A DNA stretch of 64,000 nt from an uncultured Methylophaga sp. (GCF_947259025.1 NZ_CAMYKO010000004.1:489642-553641), one strand, 5' to 3'. Shown: positions 1-13,556, counted from the stretch's first letter. The notes: generated by a model not told the origin, from the sequence alone. Program-made: numbers and translations.

Positions 1-1
1 A

Positions 2-1261
2 ACCATTATCGGTTTCGGTTCACCTAACAAATCAGCCAGCCACGACTGCCACGGTGCAGCACTGGGTGAAGAAGAAGTGGCACTGACCCGTAAAGAACTG
101 GGTTGGGATGCTGAGCCATTTGTTATCCCAGAAGACGTTTATGAAGGTTGGGATGCCAAGGCTAAAGGTGAAGCGGCTGAAGCAGAATGGAACAAGAAGT
201 TCGACGCTTATGCAGCGGAATACCCAGCAGAGGCGGCTGAGTTCAAACGCCGTATGGCCGGCGAACTGCCAGCTAACTGGAAAGAAGCCACTGACAAGAT
301 GATCGCTGATATCAACGACGAAGCACCAAGCGTGGCTTCTCGTAAAGCATCTCAACAAGTCATTTCTGCGCTGGCTCCAACCCTGCCGGAATTCCTGGGC
401 GGTTCTGCAGACCTGACCGGTTCTAACCTGACCAGCTGTTCAAGTTTCAAACACGTTTCCGGTAAAGAGCCAGGTAACTACATCTCTTACGGTGTCCGTG
501 AATTCGGTATGTTTGCCATCATGAACGGTATGGCGCTGCACGGTGGTCTGCTGCCATTCGGCGGTACTTTCCACATGTTCTCTGACTATGCCAAAAACGC
601 GCTGCGTATGGCGTCACTGATGAAGCAGCGCACCATCGCTGTTTTGACTCATGACTCTATTGGTCAGGGTGAAGATGGTCCGACTCACCAACCTATCGAA
701 CAGTCTGCCGGTCTGCGTTACATCCCGAATATGGATGTGTGGCGTCCGTCTGATGCCACCGAGGTTGCCGTGGCCTGGACTGCTGCCATTGAACGTAACG
801 ATGGTCCTTCAAGCCTGGTGTTCAGTCGTCAGGGTATCCCGGGTCGTAAACACGACGCAGCTGACTTTGACGCCATCCGTAAAGGCGGCTACGTGCTGTC
901 TGAAGCTGAAGGCGGCGACGCTGACGTTATCCTGATTGCGACCGGTTCAGAAGTGGATCTGGCTGCGAAAGCTCAGGAAGCGCTGAAAGCCGACGGTATC
1001 AAGGCACGCGTTGTTTCCATGCCTTCTACCACTGTGTTTGACCGTCAGGACCAAGCATACAAAGACAGCATCCTGACACCAGGTGTCAAACGTGTGTCTG
1101 TTGAAGCGGGTGTAACTGACTTCTGGCGTAAGTATGTCGGCCTGGAAGGCGGCACTGTGGGTATCGATACCTTCGGTGAATCTGCTAAAGGTCCCGACCT
1201 GTTTGAACACTTCGGCTTTACTGTCGATAACGTGGTCAAAACTGTTAAAGCAACCCTGTAA
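2..1261 (+). CDS. tkt: Transketolase, C-terminal part (truncated by window edge)
   Basis: Thiamine-diphosphate enzyme that moves two-carbon ketol units between sugar phosphates in the pentose phosphate, RuMP or Calvin cycles. The frame is open from base 2, so the 5' end lies outside the window; 419 residues are visible. Family landmarks are clear: the [10 protein letters not shown] segment at the edge, GSADLTGSN, the catalytic Glu in [23 protein letters not shown], and SRQ in the pyrimidine domain. It heads a same-strand series with gap, pgk, pyk and fba, which suggests sugar-phosphate rearrangement for formaldehyde assimilation. Codon use is strongly biased, as expected for a highly expressed gene. 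Identity is certain; the physiological cycle is inferred. Confidence 0.97.
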   Translation, partial: TIIGFGSPNKSASHDCHGAALGEEEVALTRKELGWDAEPFVIPEDVYEGWDAKAKGEAAEAEWNKKFDAYAAEYPAEAAEFKRRMAGELPANWKEATDKMIADINDEAPSVASRKASQQVISALAPTLPEFLGGSADLTGSNLTSCSSFKHVSGKEPGNYISYGVREFGMFAIMNGMALHGGLLPFGGTFHMFSDYAKNALRMASLMKQRTIAVLTHDSIGQGEDGPTHQPIEQSAGLRYIPNMDVWRPSDATEVAVAWTAAIERNDGPSSLVFSRQGIPGRKHDAADFDAIRKGGYVLSEAEGGDADVILIATGSEVDLAAKAQEALKADGIKARVVSMPSTTVFDRQDQAYKDSILTPGVKRVSVEAGVTDFWRKYVGLEGGTVGIDTFGESAKGPDLFEHFGFTVDNVVKTVKATL

Positions 1262-1290
1262 TCGGATTGATTTAATAGTACCGAAAATGA

Positions 1291-1320
1291 CCAGCGGGCT
1301 TCTGCCCGCTGGTTTTTTTT
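1291..1320 (+). terminator. Rho-independent terminator after tkt
   Basis: CCAGCGGG and CCCGCTGG form an 8-bp stem with a 6-nt loop, followed by eight T. It separates tkt from gap. Confidence 0.9.
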
Positions 1321-1371
1321 CGCCTGAGACTTTAAAGTTTAAGAAGTAATTGCTTGCGCACGAGTTTTTAG

Positions 1372-2406
<1,035 letters not shown>

Positions 2407-2435
2407 TCGTACCTTCACAAATTGAGGGCACAATC

Positions 2436-2467
2436 AAAAGGCCTCCTCTGGTCGGGAGGCCTTTTTT
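2436..2467 (+). terminator. Rho-independent terminator after gap
   Basis: The sequence runs AAAAGGCCTCC, a short loop, then GGAGGCCTTTTTT. It ends about 60 bases before pgk. Confidence 0.9.
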
Positions 2468-2526
2468 ATGCCTGCAACGCTATACTGGTGTTGATGCACA
2501 AGCATTAAAAAAGAGAGGAAATCTGC

Positions 2527-3711
2527 ATGTCCGTAATCAAGATGGCTGATTTAGACCTGGCCGGTAAACGGGTCTTAATTCGACAGGATCTCAACGTGCC
2601 CCTAAAAAGAGGCGTCGTCGCCGACGGCACACGTATTCATGCCTCATTGCCGACCATTAAAATGGCACTTGAGAAAGGCGCCAAGGTCATGATTATGTCG
2701 CATCTTGGCCGTCCTACCGAGGGCGAATACGTGCATCAGTATTCAATGGCGCCGGTTGCTAACTATCTGTCGGCCTTGCTCGAACAACCGGTCAGGCTTG
2801 AGCAGAACTGGCTGGAGCCGGACTTCATTCCGGTCGAAGACGGTGAAGTCGTGCTCTGTGAAAACGTTCGCTTCAATATTGGTGAAAAGAAAAACGACGA
2901 TGCCTTGTCACAACGTATGGCGAAAATGTGCGATGTGTATGTAATGGATGCGTTTGGCACCGCCCATCGCGCCCAGGCATCGACTCATGGTGTAGCAAAA
3001 TATGCTCCGATCGCCTGTGCCGGCCCTCTGCTGGCGGGTGAGCTGGAAGCATTGGGTAAAGCGCTGGATAATCCGGCCCGTCCTATGATCGCCATTGTCG
3101 GTGGCTCCAAGGTTTCAACCAAACTGACCGTGCTGGAAACGCTGTCCAAACAGGTTGATCAACTGATTGTCGGTGGGGGGATCGCCAATACCTTTATTGC
3201 TGCCGAGGGTCATAACGTCGGTAAGTCACTTTATGAAGATGATTTGATCGACACCTGTAAAGGCCTGCGCGCTGCTGCCCAGTCCAAGGGCGGCGATATC
3301 CCGGTGCCCAGTGATGTGGTCTGTGGTAAGGAATTTGCCGAAAACGCCGAGGCCGAAACCAAGAGGGTTTCCGAGGTCGAAGACGATGATATGATATTTG
3401 ATATTGGCCCCAAAACGGCTGAGCAACTCGCCGAGATTCTCAAATCGGCGGGCACCATCGTCTGGAACGGCCCGGTCGGTGTGTTTGAGTTCAGCCAGTT
3501 TGGTGAAGGCACCAAGGAGATCGCGATGGCGATAGCCGAATCCGATGCTTTCTCTATCGCCGGCGGTGGCGACACGCTGGCGGCAGTGTCCAAGTACAAA
3601 ATCTGCGACGATATTTCTTATATTTCCACTGGTGGCGGTGCTTTCCTGGAGTTCCTGGAAGGCAAAAAGCTGCCTGCGGTTGAAATACTGGAGCAACGCG
3701 CATTAGGTTAA
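2527..3711 (+). CDS. pgk: Phosphoglycerate kinase
   Basis: Transfers phosphate between 1,3-bisphosphoglycerate and ADP in the cytosol. The 394-residue length matches bacterial Pgk. The N-terminal substrate-binding motif RQDLNVPL, the HLGRPTEG segment, the hinge-side GGSKVSTKL and the nucleotide-binding GPVGVFEF and GGGDT segments appear in order. The ATG is preceded by AGAGAGGAAA at good spacing. It lies 29 bases upstream of pyk on the same strand and the two are probably cotranscribed, since no terminator is visible between them. Confidence 0.97.
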   Translation: MSVIKMADLDLAGKRVLIRQDLNVPLKRGVVADGTRIHASLPTIKMALEKGAKVMIMSHLGRPTEGEYVHQYSMAPVANYLSALLEQPVRLEQNWLEPDFIPVEDGEVVLCENVRFNIGEKKNDDALSQRMAKMCDVYVMDAFGTAHRAQASTHGVAKYAPIACAGPLLAGELEALGKALDNPARPMIAIVGGSKVSTKLTVLETLSKQVDQLIVGGGIANTFIAAEGHNVGKSLYEDDLIDTCKGLRAAAQSKGGDIPVPSDVVCGKEFAENAEAETKRVSEVEDDDMIFDIGPKTAEQLAEILKSAGTIVWNGPVGVFEFSQFGEGTKEIAMAIAESDAFSIAGGGDTLAAVSKYKICDDISYISTGGGAFLEFLEGKKLPAVEILEQRALG

Positions 3712-3739
3712 ATCAGGCTTAACAAAAAGGGAGTGCTTT

Positions 3740-5176
3740 GTGACGGCCATTCGACGCACCAAAATTGTGGCAACACTGGGACCGGCTTCACATAGCACGG
3801 AAGTGCTGGACGCGATGTTCGAAGCCGGCATGAATGTAGTCAGGCTGAACTTCTCACACGGCGAACCCTCGGCCCATATCAGCCTGGCGGGCCGGGTCAG
3901 GGAGCGAGCCCGTATCTGTCACAAACCAGTCGGTGTACTGGCGGACTTGCAAGGCCCCAAGATCCGTATCGCACGCTTTTATCAAGGCAAGGTGCTGCTG
4001 GAACCCGGACACAGCTTTGTGCTTGATGCCGGACTGGGTGCTGATGACGGTGATGAGCATCAGGTCGGGATTGATTACAAGGCCTTGCCAAGTGATGTGG
4101 CGGCGGAAGATACTTTATTGCTGGATGATGGCCGTATCATTCTGCGGGTCGAGTATGTAGAAGAACAACGCATCATGACCCGAGTCATCGTCGGCGGGTT
4201 GTTGTCCAATAACAAAGGCATTAATCGACAGGGCGGCGGTTTATCGGCCGGCGCGCTGACCGATAAGGACAAGAAGGATATTATTACTGCCGCCCGCATG
4301 CAGGCCGATTACCTGGCAGTGTCATTTCCACGCAGCGCTGCCGATATTGAAAAGGCCCGCTATCTGTTGCGCGCCGCCGGTGGTCATGGCGCTATTGTGG
4401 CCAAGATCGAGCGTGCGGAAGCGGTTGAAGCCATTGATGAAATCATTGAAGCTGCTGATGCCATCATGATCGCCCGCGGTGATCTGGGGGTGGAAATGGG
4501 CGATGCCGCCCTGCCGCCAATCCAGAAACGCATTATCAGCGAGGCGCGGCGCAGAAACCGGGTCACCATCACCGCGACGCAAATGATGGAATCGATGATT
4601 GAAAACCCGATTCCGACCCGGGCTGAAGTGTTTGATGTGGCCAATGCCGTGCTTGATGGCACTGACGCCGTCATGTTGTCGGGCGAGACCGCGATGGGCA
4701 AGAACCCCATCAAAACCATTGCCGCCATGCACCGTATTTGTCTGCAGGCCGAACAGGAACGGGAAATCCGGGTTTCGCGACATCGCATTGATTCCCATTT
4801 TGAGCGAATGGATGAAGCCATTGCGATGGGAGCGATGTATATGGCCAATCATCTGAATGTCAAAGCTATCGCAGCGCTGACTGAATCAGGGGCGACTGTG
4901 TTATCGATGTCGCGGATCAGTTCCGGTATTCCGATCTTTGCCCTTACGCCACATGAAGACACCGCCCGGCTGGTCACGCTTTACCGGGGCGTCTATCCGA
5001 TAAAATTCACCGGCGGCCAGGGTGACCATGCCGCGCTGAATCGGGAAATGGTGGCGGAACTGGCACGTCGCGGTGTCGTCAGTGATGGTGATATAGTGAT
5101 TATTACCAAGGGCGATCTGGAGGCCGCCGGCAGTACCAATGCACTCAAGCTGGTTCGTGTCGGAGATATGGTCTAG
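3740..5176 (+). CDS. pyk: Pyruvate kinase
   Basis: Makes pyruvate and ATP from phosphoenolpyruvate. The 478-residue product starts at a GTG preceded by AAAAAGGGAG. It shows RRTKIVATLGPAS at the N terminus, the NFSHG substrate motif, LADLQGPKIR, the active-site stretch around IVAKIERAEAVEAIDE, IARGDLGVEMG, and TATQMMESMIENPIPTRAE. Its length is that of type II (PykA-like) bacterial enzymes. It follows pgk closely. About 200 bases separate it from fba; there is a weak inverted repeat around AGCGCT near 5212-5235 but no convincing terminator. Confidence 0.96.
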   Translation: MTAIRRTKIVATLGPASHSTEVLDAMFEAGMNVVRLNFSHGEPSAHISLAGRVRERARICHKPVGVLADLQGPKIRIARFYQGKVLLEPGHSFVLDAGLGADDGDEHQVGIDYKALPSDVAAEDTLLLDDGRIILRVEYVEEQRIMTRVIVGGLLSNNKGINRQGGGLSAGALTDKDKKDIITAARMQADYLAVSFPRSAADIEKARYLLRAAGGHGAIVAKIERAEAVEAIDEIIEAADAIMIARGDLGVEMGDAALPPIQKRIISEARRRNRVTITATQMMESMIENPIPTRAEVFDVANAVLDGTDAVMLSGETAMGKNPIKTIAAMHRICLQAEQEREIRVSRHRIDSHFERMDEAIAMGAMYMANHLNVKAIAALTESGATVLSMSRISSGIPIFALTPHEDTARLVTLYRGVYPIKFTGGQGDHAALNREMVAELARRGVVSDGDIVIITKGDLEAAGSTNALKLVRVGDMV

Positions 5177-5375
5177 CCCGGGTCAATGGTCAAAGCTGTG
5201 AATTAGGCAGCGCTCAGGCTTGCGTTAGCGCCTTCGTTATGACTGATAAAGCATCAAACAAGGCGTAATATATGCTCTGTAGAATGACTACATCGCGTGC
5301 TCTCCATGCTTGCGAGGTAAAAAGTCCTCAAGCCGTGGCGGAGAGAAAAGCAAGCCCTAATAAAGGAGAGGAATT

Positions 5376-6446
5376 ATGGCTCTCATTTCATTACGTCAAT
5401 TACTGGATTATGCGGCTGAAAATGAATTCGGTGTGCCGTCATTCAACGTCAATAACCTGGAACAGGTACAGGCGATTATGGATGCGGCCGTGGCAGCAGA
5501 CAGCCCGGTTATTATGCAAGCCAGCGCCGGTGCCAGAAGTTATGCCGGTGAGCCGTTTCTCAGACATCTGATTCTGGCCGCTTTGGAAACCTATCCGGAT
5601 ATTCCGGTGGTCTTGCACCAGGATCATGGTGCCTCACCCAGTGTCTGTGCCCGATCGATCCAATCCGGCTTCAGCTCGGTGATGATGGACGGTTCGCTGC
5701 AGGAGGATATGAAAACCCCGGCAGAATATGAATATAACGTCAGAGTCACCCGTGAAGTCGTTGATATGGCCCATGCCTGCGGCGTCTCGGTCGAGGGCGA
5801 ACTGGGCTGCCTTGGCTCGCTTGAGTCTGGCATGATGGGCGAAGAAGATGGACATGGTGCTGAAGGCAAGCTGGACCGAGAGAAACTGCTCACCGATCCG
5901 GACGAGGCAGTGGACTTTGTTAAACGCACCGAAGTTGATGCGCTCGCAGTGGCGATCGGTACCAGTCATGGTGCCTACAAATTCACCCGGCCGCCGACCG
6001 GGGAGATTCTGGCTATCGATCGTATTCGCGAATTACGTCAGAAACTGCCCAATACCCATTTTGTCATGCACGGCTCCAGCTCGGTGCCGCAGGACTGGCT
6101 GAAGATCATCAATACCCACGGCGGTGACCTCGGTGAAACCTACGGGGTACCGGTGGAAGAAATTGTCGAAGGCATCAAGTCCGGTGTGCGCAAAGTCAAT
6201 ATCGATACTGACCTGCGTATGGCCTCAACCGGGGCAATACGACAGTTTATGACTGATGAAAAAAACAAGTCGGTATTTGACCCACGCAAATTTCTCAAAG
6301 CCTCAACAGCAGCGATGCAGGCCATTTGCCAGGCTCGCTACGAGGCCTTTGGCAGTGCGGGCCATGCAGGCCGGATCAAGCCGATACCGTTAAGTAAAAT
6401 GGTTGACCGTTATCAGAGCGGTGAGCTGAAACCGGTCTTATCCTGA
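5376..6446 (+). CDS. fba: Class II fructose-bisphosphate aldolase, Calvin-cycle subtype
   Basis: Zinc-dependent aldolase that cleaves or forms fructose-1,6-bisphosphate, and often sedoheptulose bisphosphate in this subtype. The 356-residue protein begins [15 protein letters not shown] and has FNVNNLEQ, the metal-binding [20 protein letters not shown], the glycine-rich HGSSSVP and the phosphate-binding [11 protein letters not shown]. These fit the CbbA-like branch. The ATG follows AAAGGAGAGG. No RuBisCO gene is visible, so a role in RuMP regeneration or gluconeogenesis is more likely than CO2 fixation; that assignment is inferred. Confidence 0.94.
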   Translation: MALISLRQLLDYAAENEFGVPSFNVNNLEQVQAIMDAAVAADSPVIMQASAGARSYAGEPFLRHLILAALETYPDIPVVLHQDHGASPSVCARSIQSGFSSVMMDGSLQEDMKTPAEYEYNVRVTREVVDMAHACGVSVEGELGCLGSLESGMMGEEDGHGAEGKLDREKLLTDPDEAVDFVKRTEVDALAVAIGTSHGAYKFTRPPTGEILAIDRIRELRQKLPNTHFVMHGSSSVPQDWLKIINTHGGDLGETYGVPVEEIVEGIKSGVRKVNIDTDLRMASTGAIRQFMTDEKNKSVFDPRKFLKASTAAMQAICQARYEAFGSAGHAGRIKPIPLSKMVDRYQSGELKPVLS

Positions 6447-6457
6447 GCATTGCACAT

Positions 6458-6482
6458 GGCGGCCGCCATACCGCCTTTTTTG
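6458..6482 (+). terminator. Probable terminator after fba
   Basis: GGCGG and CCGCC can pair across CCGCCATA, followed by six T. The stem is short but the T run is clear. Confidence 0.65.
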
Positions 6483-6555
6483 TCTCAAACCAATCAGTTG
6501 CGAGCTAAAGGCCGGAATGCGGTAAACTACAGGTTTTGGTTATAGGGACAGGCTA

Positions 6556-6926
6556 GTGCAGCAACTGGTAGCGATTGCAATTGGCGGTGCCGTGGGGGCC
6601 GTGCTCAGGTTCAGCGTTTCCACCGGTGTTCACCGCATGATGGGCAAAGACTTTCCCTATGGCACATTAACTGTTAACGTGCTCGGTTCGCTGCTGATGG
6701 GGTTTTTCTTCATTATGCTGGTGGAGCGCCAGATCAGCTCTGTTGAATTGAGATCGGGCATTTTGTTCGGGGTGCTGGGGGCGTTCACTACTTTTTCCTC
6801 ATTCTCGTTTGAGACACTGGCGTTACTGGAAAGCGGCGACTGGGGCAAAGCGCTTATCAATGTCTTTTTGAGCGTAAGCTGCTGTCTGCTGGCTACCTGG
6901 ATAGGCTTAAGCATAGGAAGACAGTT

Positions 6927-6930
<4 letters not shown>
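6556..6930 (+). CDS. crcB: Fluoride exporter CrcB/Fluc
   Basis: Small inner-membrane fluoride channel that acts as an antiparallel dimer. The 124-residue product has four hydrophobic segments. It shows the family signatures GGAVGAVLRF near the N terminus, PYGTLTVNVLGSLLMG (with the conserved Asn in the second helix), and GVLGAFTTFSSFSFET, which contains the phenylalanine-box and threonine track. The start is a GTG. It overlaps the next gene by ATGA, a pairing commonly seen between crcB and DUF190 genes. No fluoride riboswitch was recognised upstream. Confidence 0.93.
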
Positions 6931-9187
<2,257 letters not shown>

Positions 9188-9209
9188 TAGCCAATATCGG
9201 GAGATCACT

Positions 9210-10427
9210 TTGGATACGGTAGCTTTACAGTCACGACGCATTGTTTCAGGCATGCGCCCCACCGGGCAATTGCACCTGGGGCATTACCACGGCGTGCTGA
9301 AAAACTGGGTCAAATTACAGCATGAGTTCGATTGCTTCTTTTTTGTCGCGGACTGGCATGCCCTGACCACCCACTACGAAGACAGCGGTGTGATCGAAGA
9401 CAGTGTCTGGGAAATGGTGATTGACTGGCTGGCTGCCGGCATTGAACCTTCTGCCGCATCGTTGTTTTTGCAGTCCAAGGTCCCTGAACATGCTGAGCTG
9501 CACCTGCTGCTGTCGATGATGACGCCGCTGTCATGGCTGGAAAGAGTGCCGACCTACAAGGATCAGCAGGAAAAACTCAAAGAGAAAGATCTCTCAACCT
9601 ATGGCTTTCTCGGTTATCCACTGCTGCAAAGTGCCGATATTCTGATTTACCGTGCCGGTCAGGTGCCGGTGGGTGAAGATCAGGTGGCTCACGTTGAACT
9701 GACCCGCGAGGTCGCACGTCGCTTTAATCATCTTTACGGTCGCGAGAAAGACTTTGAAGAAAAGGCGACCGCTGCCATTAAGAAAATGGGTAAGAAAAAC
9801 GCCAAGCTCTACAACAACCTGCGTAAATCCTACCAGGAACAGGGGGACGCAGAAGCACTGGCGACCGCCCGTGAACTGCTGAAAAACCAGCAAAATCTGG
9901 CTTTAGGCGATATGGAACGCCTGTTTGGCTACCTGGAAGGGGCCGGTAAGGTGATTCTGCCCGAACCCACTTCATTACTGACACCGGCTTCAAAAATGCC
10001 GGGGCTGGATGGCCAGAAAATGTCCAAATCCTATGGCAATACAATTTCATTGCGTGAGCCGGAAGATTCACTGGCTGACAAAATCAAGCGTATGCCCACG
10101 GATACCAACCGGGTGCGGCGCAGTGACCCTGGTGATCCTGACCGCTGTCCGGTGTGGCAGTTGCACGAGGTCTATGCCGATGAAGATCAAAAACAATGGG
10201 TGCAGGAAGGCTGCCGCAGTGCGGGTATTGGCTGCCTGGACTGTAAAGGGCCATTGATCGACGCGGTCAGTGCTGAATTACGGCCGATGCGTGAGCGCGC
10301 CAATGATCTCAGTGAACATCCCGAAGACGTGCGCCGTATTATCGATGACGGCACGGCCAAAGCCCGTGAGGTCGCGCAGGAAACCCTGACTGAAGTCAGA
10401 ACGGCCATGGGCCTCACCTACAAGTAA
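9210..10427 (+). CDS. trpS: Tryptophanyl-tRNA synthetase, long form with probable [4Fe-4S] motif
   Basis: Class I synthetase that charges tRNA-Trp. The frame is open further upstream, but that part overlaps the protease gene. I choose TTG at 9210, with GGGAG six bases upstream, giving 405 residues beginning MDTVALQSRRIVSGMRP. The HIGH-type motif is HLGH (about residues 22-25) and KMSKS is present. The protein is some 70 residues longer than E. coli TrpS. It carries Cys313, Cys335, Cys342 and Cys345 (C-x21-C-x6-C-x2-C), closely resembling the iron-sulfur motif known in Thermotoga maritima TrpRS. Cluster binding is inferred from spacing. Confidence 0.93.
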   Translation: MDTVALQSRRIVSGMRPTGQLHLGHYHGVLKNWVKLQHEFDCFFFVADWHALTTHYEDSGVIEDSVWEMVIDWLAAGIEPSAASLFLQSKVPEHAELHLLLSMMTPLSWLERVPTYKDQQEKLKEKDLSTYGFLGYPLLQSADILIYRAGQVPVGEDQVAHVELTREVARRFNHLYGREKDFEEKATAAIKKMGKKNAKLYNNLRKSYQEQGDAEALATARELLKNQQNLALGDMERLFGYLEGAGKVILPEPTSLLTPASKMPGLDGQKMSKSYGNTISLREPEDSLADKIKRMPTDTNRVRRSDPGDPDRCPVWQLHEVYADEDQKQWVQEGCRSAGIGCLDCKGPLIDAVSAELRPMRERANDLSEHPEDVRRIIDDGTAKAREVAQETLTEVRTAMGLTYK

Positions 10428-10441
10428 ACAACAGGTTTTAT

Positions 10442-11338
10442 ATGGCAGAACGTATTCAAAAAGTCCTGGCCCGTGCCGGTTACGGCTCGCGCCGCCAGGT
10501 TGAAGCCTGGATCAAGGAAGGGCGGGTCAGTTGCAACGGCGAGACCGCAAGTCTGGGTGACCAGATCAGTGAGGGTGATCGTCTGCGTCTCGACAACAAA
10601 CCGTTGTCGCCCAAACGTTTGTGGCAACAACCGCAGCAGGTGATCCTCTACAACAAGCCGATGGGTGAGGTCTGTACCCGCCGTGATCCGGAAGGCCGTC
10701 GCACCATTTTCCAGTCTCTGCCCAAGCCTGAACAGGGGCGCTGGGTCAGCGTTGGTCGTCTGGATTTGAATACCAGTGGTCTGATTATTCTGACCACTGA
10801 TGGCGAACTCGCTAACCGTCTGATGCATCCGGCCAATGAAATGGATCGGGAATACGCAGTGCGGGTTTTGGGGGATGTCAGCAAGGAAATGATGCAGACC
10901 CTGCGTGACGGCGTCATGCTCGACGATGGTGAAGCCAAGTTTAACGATATCCAGGAAGCCGGCGGTGATGGGGCCAATAAATGGTTCCATGTCGTCATCC
11001 AGGAAGGCCGTAACCGCGAAGTGCGCCGCTTATGGGAAAGCCAGGGCGTGCAGGTCAGCCGCCTGATGCGGGTGCGTTACGGACCGATCATCATGCCGCA
11101 GAATCTGCGCATTGGTCACTGGACTAAATTGGAAGGTGGTGATCTGGATTATCTCTACGAACAGGCCGGCATGAAGCCGCAATCGTCAGCGAAAAGAGGC
11201 GCGCCTTCGGCTAAGTCACCCCAGTCTCAGGCCAATGCCAAGAAAGATAGCGGTAGTAAAAAAGCCGCTTCACCTTATAAAGGCAAACAGACCAGTGCGG
11301 AAAAACCGGGCCGCCGGCCCCGCATTCGCGGACGCTAG
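10442..11338 (+). CDS. rluB: 23S rRNA pseudouridine synthase RluB
   Basis: Converts a uridine in helix 89 of 23S rRNA to pseudouridine. The 298-residue protein has an N-terminal S4 RNA-binding domain (MAERIQKVLARAGYGSRRQVE) and a RsuA/RluB catalytic domain. The catalytic Asp lies in VGRLDLNTSGL, with GRNREVRRLWE later. The last 55 residues are a low-complexity Lys/Ser/Ala/Arg tail ending PRIRGR, as is usual for RluB. It follows trpS by 14 bases on the same strand. Confidence 0.92.
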   Translation: MAERIQKVLARAGYGSRRQVEAWIKEGRVSCNGETASLGDQISEGDRLRLDNKPLSPKRLWQQPQQVILYNKPMGEVCTRRDPEGRRTIFQSLPKPEQGRWVSVGRLDLNTSGLIILTTDGELANRLMHPANEMDREYAVRVLGDVSKEMMQTLRDGVMLDDGEAKFNDIQEAGGDGANKWFHVVIQEGRNREVRRLWESQGVQVSRLMRVRYGPIIMPQNLRIGHWTKLEGGDLDYLYEQAGMKPQSSAKRGAPSAKSPQSQANAKKDSGSKKAASPYKGKQTSAEKPGRRPRIRGR

Positions 11339-11381
11339 GCTAAAATCGCGCGAGCAGTGCTGGCGAGAAAAACAGGCAGCC

Positions 11382-12326
11382 TTAGTCAGCTAGAGTAATG
11401 CCGGCCGGTGCGCAGACTGTGACATTACGACCGGTTTGTTTAGCCCGGTACAGTGCCATATCAGCACGCTCAAACAAATGGTAGCTTTGCTCATCGGCCT
11501 GAAGCTGTGCCAGGCCCAGACTGATGGTGAAGTTAAAGCCATGTTTGCCGTCGTGGCAGAGTGTTTCCGCCACCGCAACACGCAGTCGCTCAGCGACCAT
11601 ACCGGCAGCTCCAATGTCGGTATTGCTGAGCAGCAATACAAACTCTTCGCCGCCAAAGCGAAAAGCCAGATCACTGCGGCGCAGGGTTTGATTGATGGTG
11701 TTAGCCAGCGTTTTCAGGGCGCGGTCACCCCCTTGGTGGCCGTAGCGATCATTAATCGCCTTGAAGTTATCAATATCCACGATCACCATAGACAAGGCGG
11801 TTTTCTGGCGCTCTGCCAGCTCTATCTCACGCTGCAGATTACTCTCGTAAGCGGCGCGATTACCCAGCCCGGTCAGTTTATCCAGCATCGCCGAATCGAG
11901 CGCCTGTTTGTACAATAAACAATTGCGCAGCGGGTACACCAGCAGGCAGAGTAAGTCTTCCAACAGTGTGATTTGAGCTTCGGTGAATTTATGGCGACGG
12001 GTGAGGGTCAGATCTCCCAGGTATTCACCATTCATCTCCAGTTTGTAATGACAGCGATGATGACGCTGCTCCCCCTCATCAATCTGGCTGCCCAGCGCCT
12101 TATTAAGATAATGAAAACTGTCAAAATGCAAAACCTGACCGATCTGCTTTTGGAAAAGTGGTAAAAGTTCATCCAACAGCAGTGTGGTTTGCAGTTTGCC
12201 CGGTAATTCTGCCGCGATCTGATCGGCTTTCTTCGGCTGCGATTTCGGCGCCTGCCGGATACGGTTTTGTCCGCCTTTGAGCAGTGTCAGTTTATTGTTA
12301 TTGACTTGTTGCTGTTCCATGAGCAC
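11382..12326 (-). CDS. Diguanylate cyclase with N-terminal GAF-like region
   Basis: Predicted to make cyclic di-GMP from two GTP. The C-terminal GGDEF domain (about residues 145-310 of 314) has DKLTGLGNR, DIDNFKAINDRYGH and an intact RFGGEEF active site. No RxxD inhibitory site was spotted upstream of it. The first 140 residues contain no membrane segment and look like a GAF-type sensor region. Start may be Met1 or Met3 (MLMEQQQ). It is convergent with rluB and probably monocistronic. Confidence 0.88.
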   Translation of the reverse strand: MLMEQQQVNNNKLTLLKGGQNRIRQAPKSQPKKADQIAAELPGKLQTTLLLDELLPLFQKQIGQVLHFDSFHYLNKALGSQIDEGEQRHHRCHYKLEMNGEYLGDLTLTRRHKFTEAQITLLEDLLCLLVYPLRNCLLYKQALDSAMLDKLTGLGNRAAYESNLQREIELAERQKTALSMVIVDIDNFKAINDRYGHQGGDRALKTLANTINQTLRRSDLAFRFGGEEFVLLLSNTDIGAAGMVAERLRVAVAETLCHDGKHGFNFTISLGLAQLQADEQSYHLFERADMALYRAKQTGRNVTVCAPAGITLAD

Positions 12327-12440
12327 ATCCTTTGATAGGCATGTACGTGGATTAGCGATATTTGTGCCAACATAAAAAACTGTTTAATTTCAGATATTTA
12401 TAACAGGTGTGTCAGGCTTTTGACAGATCCGGTATGTTGC

Positions 12441-13130
12441 TTACAGAAAGCAGGCGATATATTGCGGCGCTACTACTTGAGGTTCTGGCAGATGACTGGG
12501 ATCGGCAGCGGGGAAGGCTCGGGCATAAAATTCAGTTTGTACTGCGCCCGGGTCAACACAATGAACGTGGACGTTGCCCTGCGCTTCCAGTTCATCGGCG
12601 AGTTGGGCGGCAAACGCTTCGATGCCGGCTTTACTGATACCGTAAGCGCCCCAGTAAGCTTTATGGCTGTGGTCGTCAGAGGAAAAAATGATATGGCTGC
12701 CGGCTTGCTGTTTGAGCAGAGGCAAACAGACCTGAGTCAGCAGGTAAGCGGCAGTCAGATTGATATGCAGGGTTTCCAGCCAGGTTTTGTTGTCTTGGTG
12801 TTCGACCGGCGCTAACTGACCCAGACTGGCGGCACAATGTATCAGCCCGTCGAGGCGACAAAACTGCTCGCGTATGGTGTCAGCCAGTTGCTGGTAGTCG
12901 GGCAGGCTGGCACCCTTGAGATCAAGCGGATAGATAGCAGGGGCGATGCCACTGCTTTGCTCTATCTCATCATAAACCGTTTCCAAGCCTTTCAGGTTTT
13001 TATCCAGCAGGATAACGGTAGCGCCCTGTGCAGCGCAGGCATGAGCCACTGAGGCACCGATGCCGCGAGCGGCACCGGTGATCAGAATAATGCGATCATT
13101 GAGCTGATCAGCCTCAGCATTGACTGGCAT
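12441..13130 (-). CDS. YciK-like short-chain dehydrogenase/reductase
   Basis: NAD(P)-dependent oxidoreductase of 229 residues, substrate unknown. The cofactor motif TGAARGIG lies near residue 18, the catalytic Ser in IIFSSDDH, and Tyr/Lys in YGAYGISK. Overall order matches the YciK branch of SDRs in Gammaproteobacteria. The start lies six bases after the stop of the upstream lipoprotein gene, so the two are likely cotranscribed. Confidence 0.85.
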   Translation of the reverse strand: MPVNAEADQLNDRIILITGAARGIGASVAHACAAQGATVILLDKNLKGLETVYDEIEQSSGIAPAIYPLDLKGASLPDYQQLADTIREQFCRLDGLIHCAASLGQLAPVEHQDNKTWLETLHINLTAAYLLTQVCLPLLKQQAGSHIIFSSDDHSHKAYWGAYGISKAGIEAFAAQLADELEAQGNVHVHCVDPGAVQTEFYARAFPAADPSHLPEPQVVAPQYIACFL

Positions 13131-13135
13131 CAGCC

Positions 13136-13501
13136 TTATTCAACAGGGATGTTCTGAGTGAACTTGGCGACGCCATCCTGGAATTGCACAGCAGTGATGC
13201 TGTCTTCACCATGCCATTCATGATGTGTCATGGACAGCGCATCAAGGGTACGGGTCTGAGTCAGATCCGGTTCACCCATTTTGGCAATGACTTCTTCTTC
13301 AGTCATACCGATGATTGAACCACTGTCAGCCTGTTCGGCAGCAGGGGCTTCTTCTTCGGCCATTTCTTCAGAAGCCATTTCTGTTGGTGCAGCAGTTTCA
13401 GTGTCTTCCATTGCTTCCTGCTCGGCACTGTCGTTGCCGCAGGCAACCAGAAACAGCCCCATGAACAAGGCAGCAAACATCAAACGAATATGATTCAACA
13501 T
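13136..13501 (-). CDS. Small acidic lipoprotein with SmpA/BamE-like C-terminal domain
   Basis: Predicted outer-membrane or periplasmic lipoprotein of 121 residues. A signal peptide ends in the lipobox LVAC (Cys21). A long Glu/Ala-rich acidic linker of about 45 residues follows. The C-terminal part starts IIGMTEEEVIAKMGEPDLTQT, which is the pattern of BamE/OmlA/SmpA-like folds (GMT..EV...GEP). Function is unknown. It probably forms a transcript with the SDR gene downstream. Confidence 0.75.
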   Translation of the reverse strand: MLNHIRLMFAALFMGLFLVACGNDSAEQEAMEDTETAAPTEMASEEMAEEEAPAAEQADSGSIIGMTEEEVIAKMGEPDLTQTRTLDALSMTHHEWHGEDSITAVQFQDGVAKFTQNIPVE

Positions 13502-13556
13502 GGCATTCCCTATTTGTTATTTTGTCAAAAATTAAGTATAGCAAGGGATCACGATA

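Noticed and set aside
4322..4852. Long antisense frames in pyk, pgk, glyS and uvrA
   Set aside because: They are shadows of high-GC codon use in strongly supported genes on the other strand.
6483..6555. Fluoride riboswitch before crcB
   Set aside because: The expected conserved pseudoknot core was not found in the 73 bases available.
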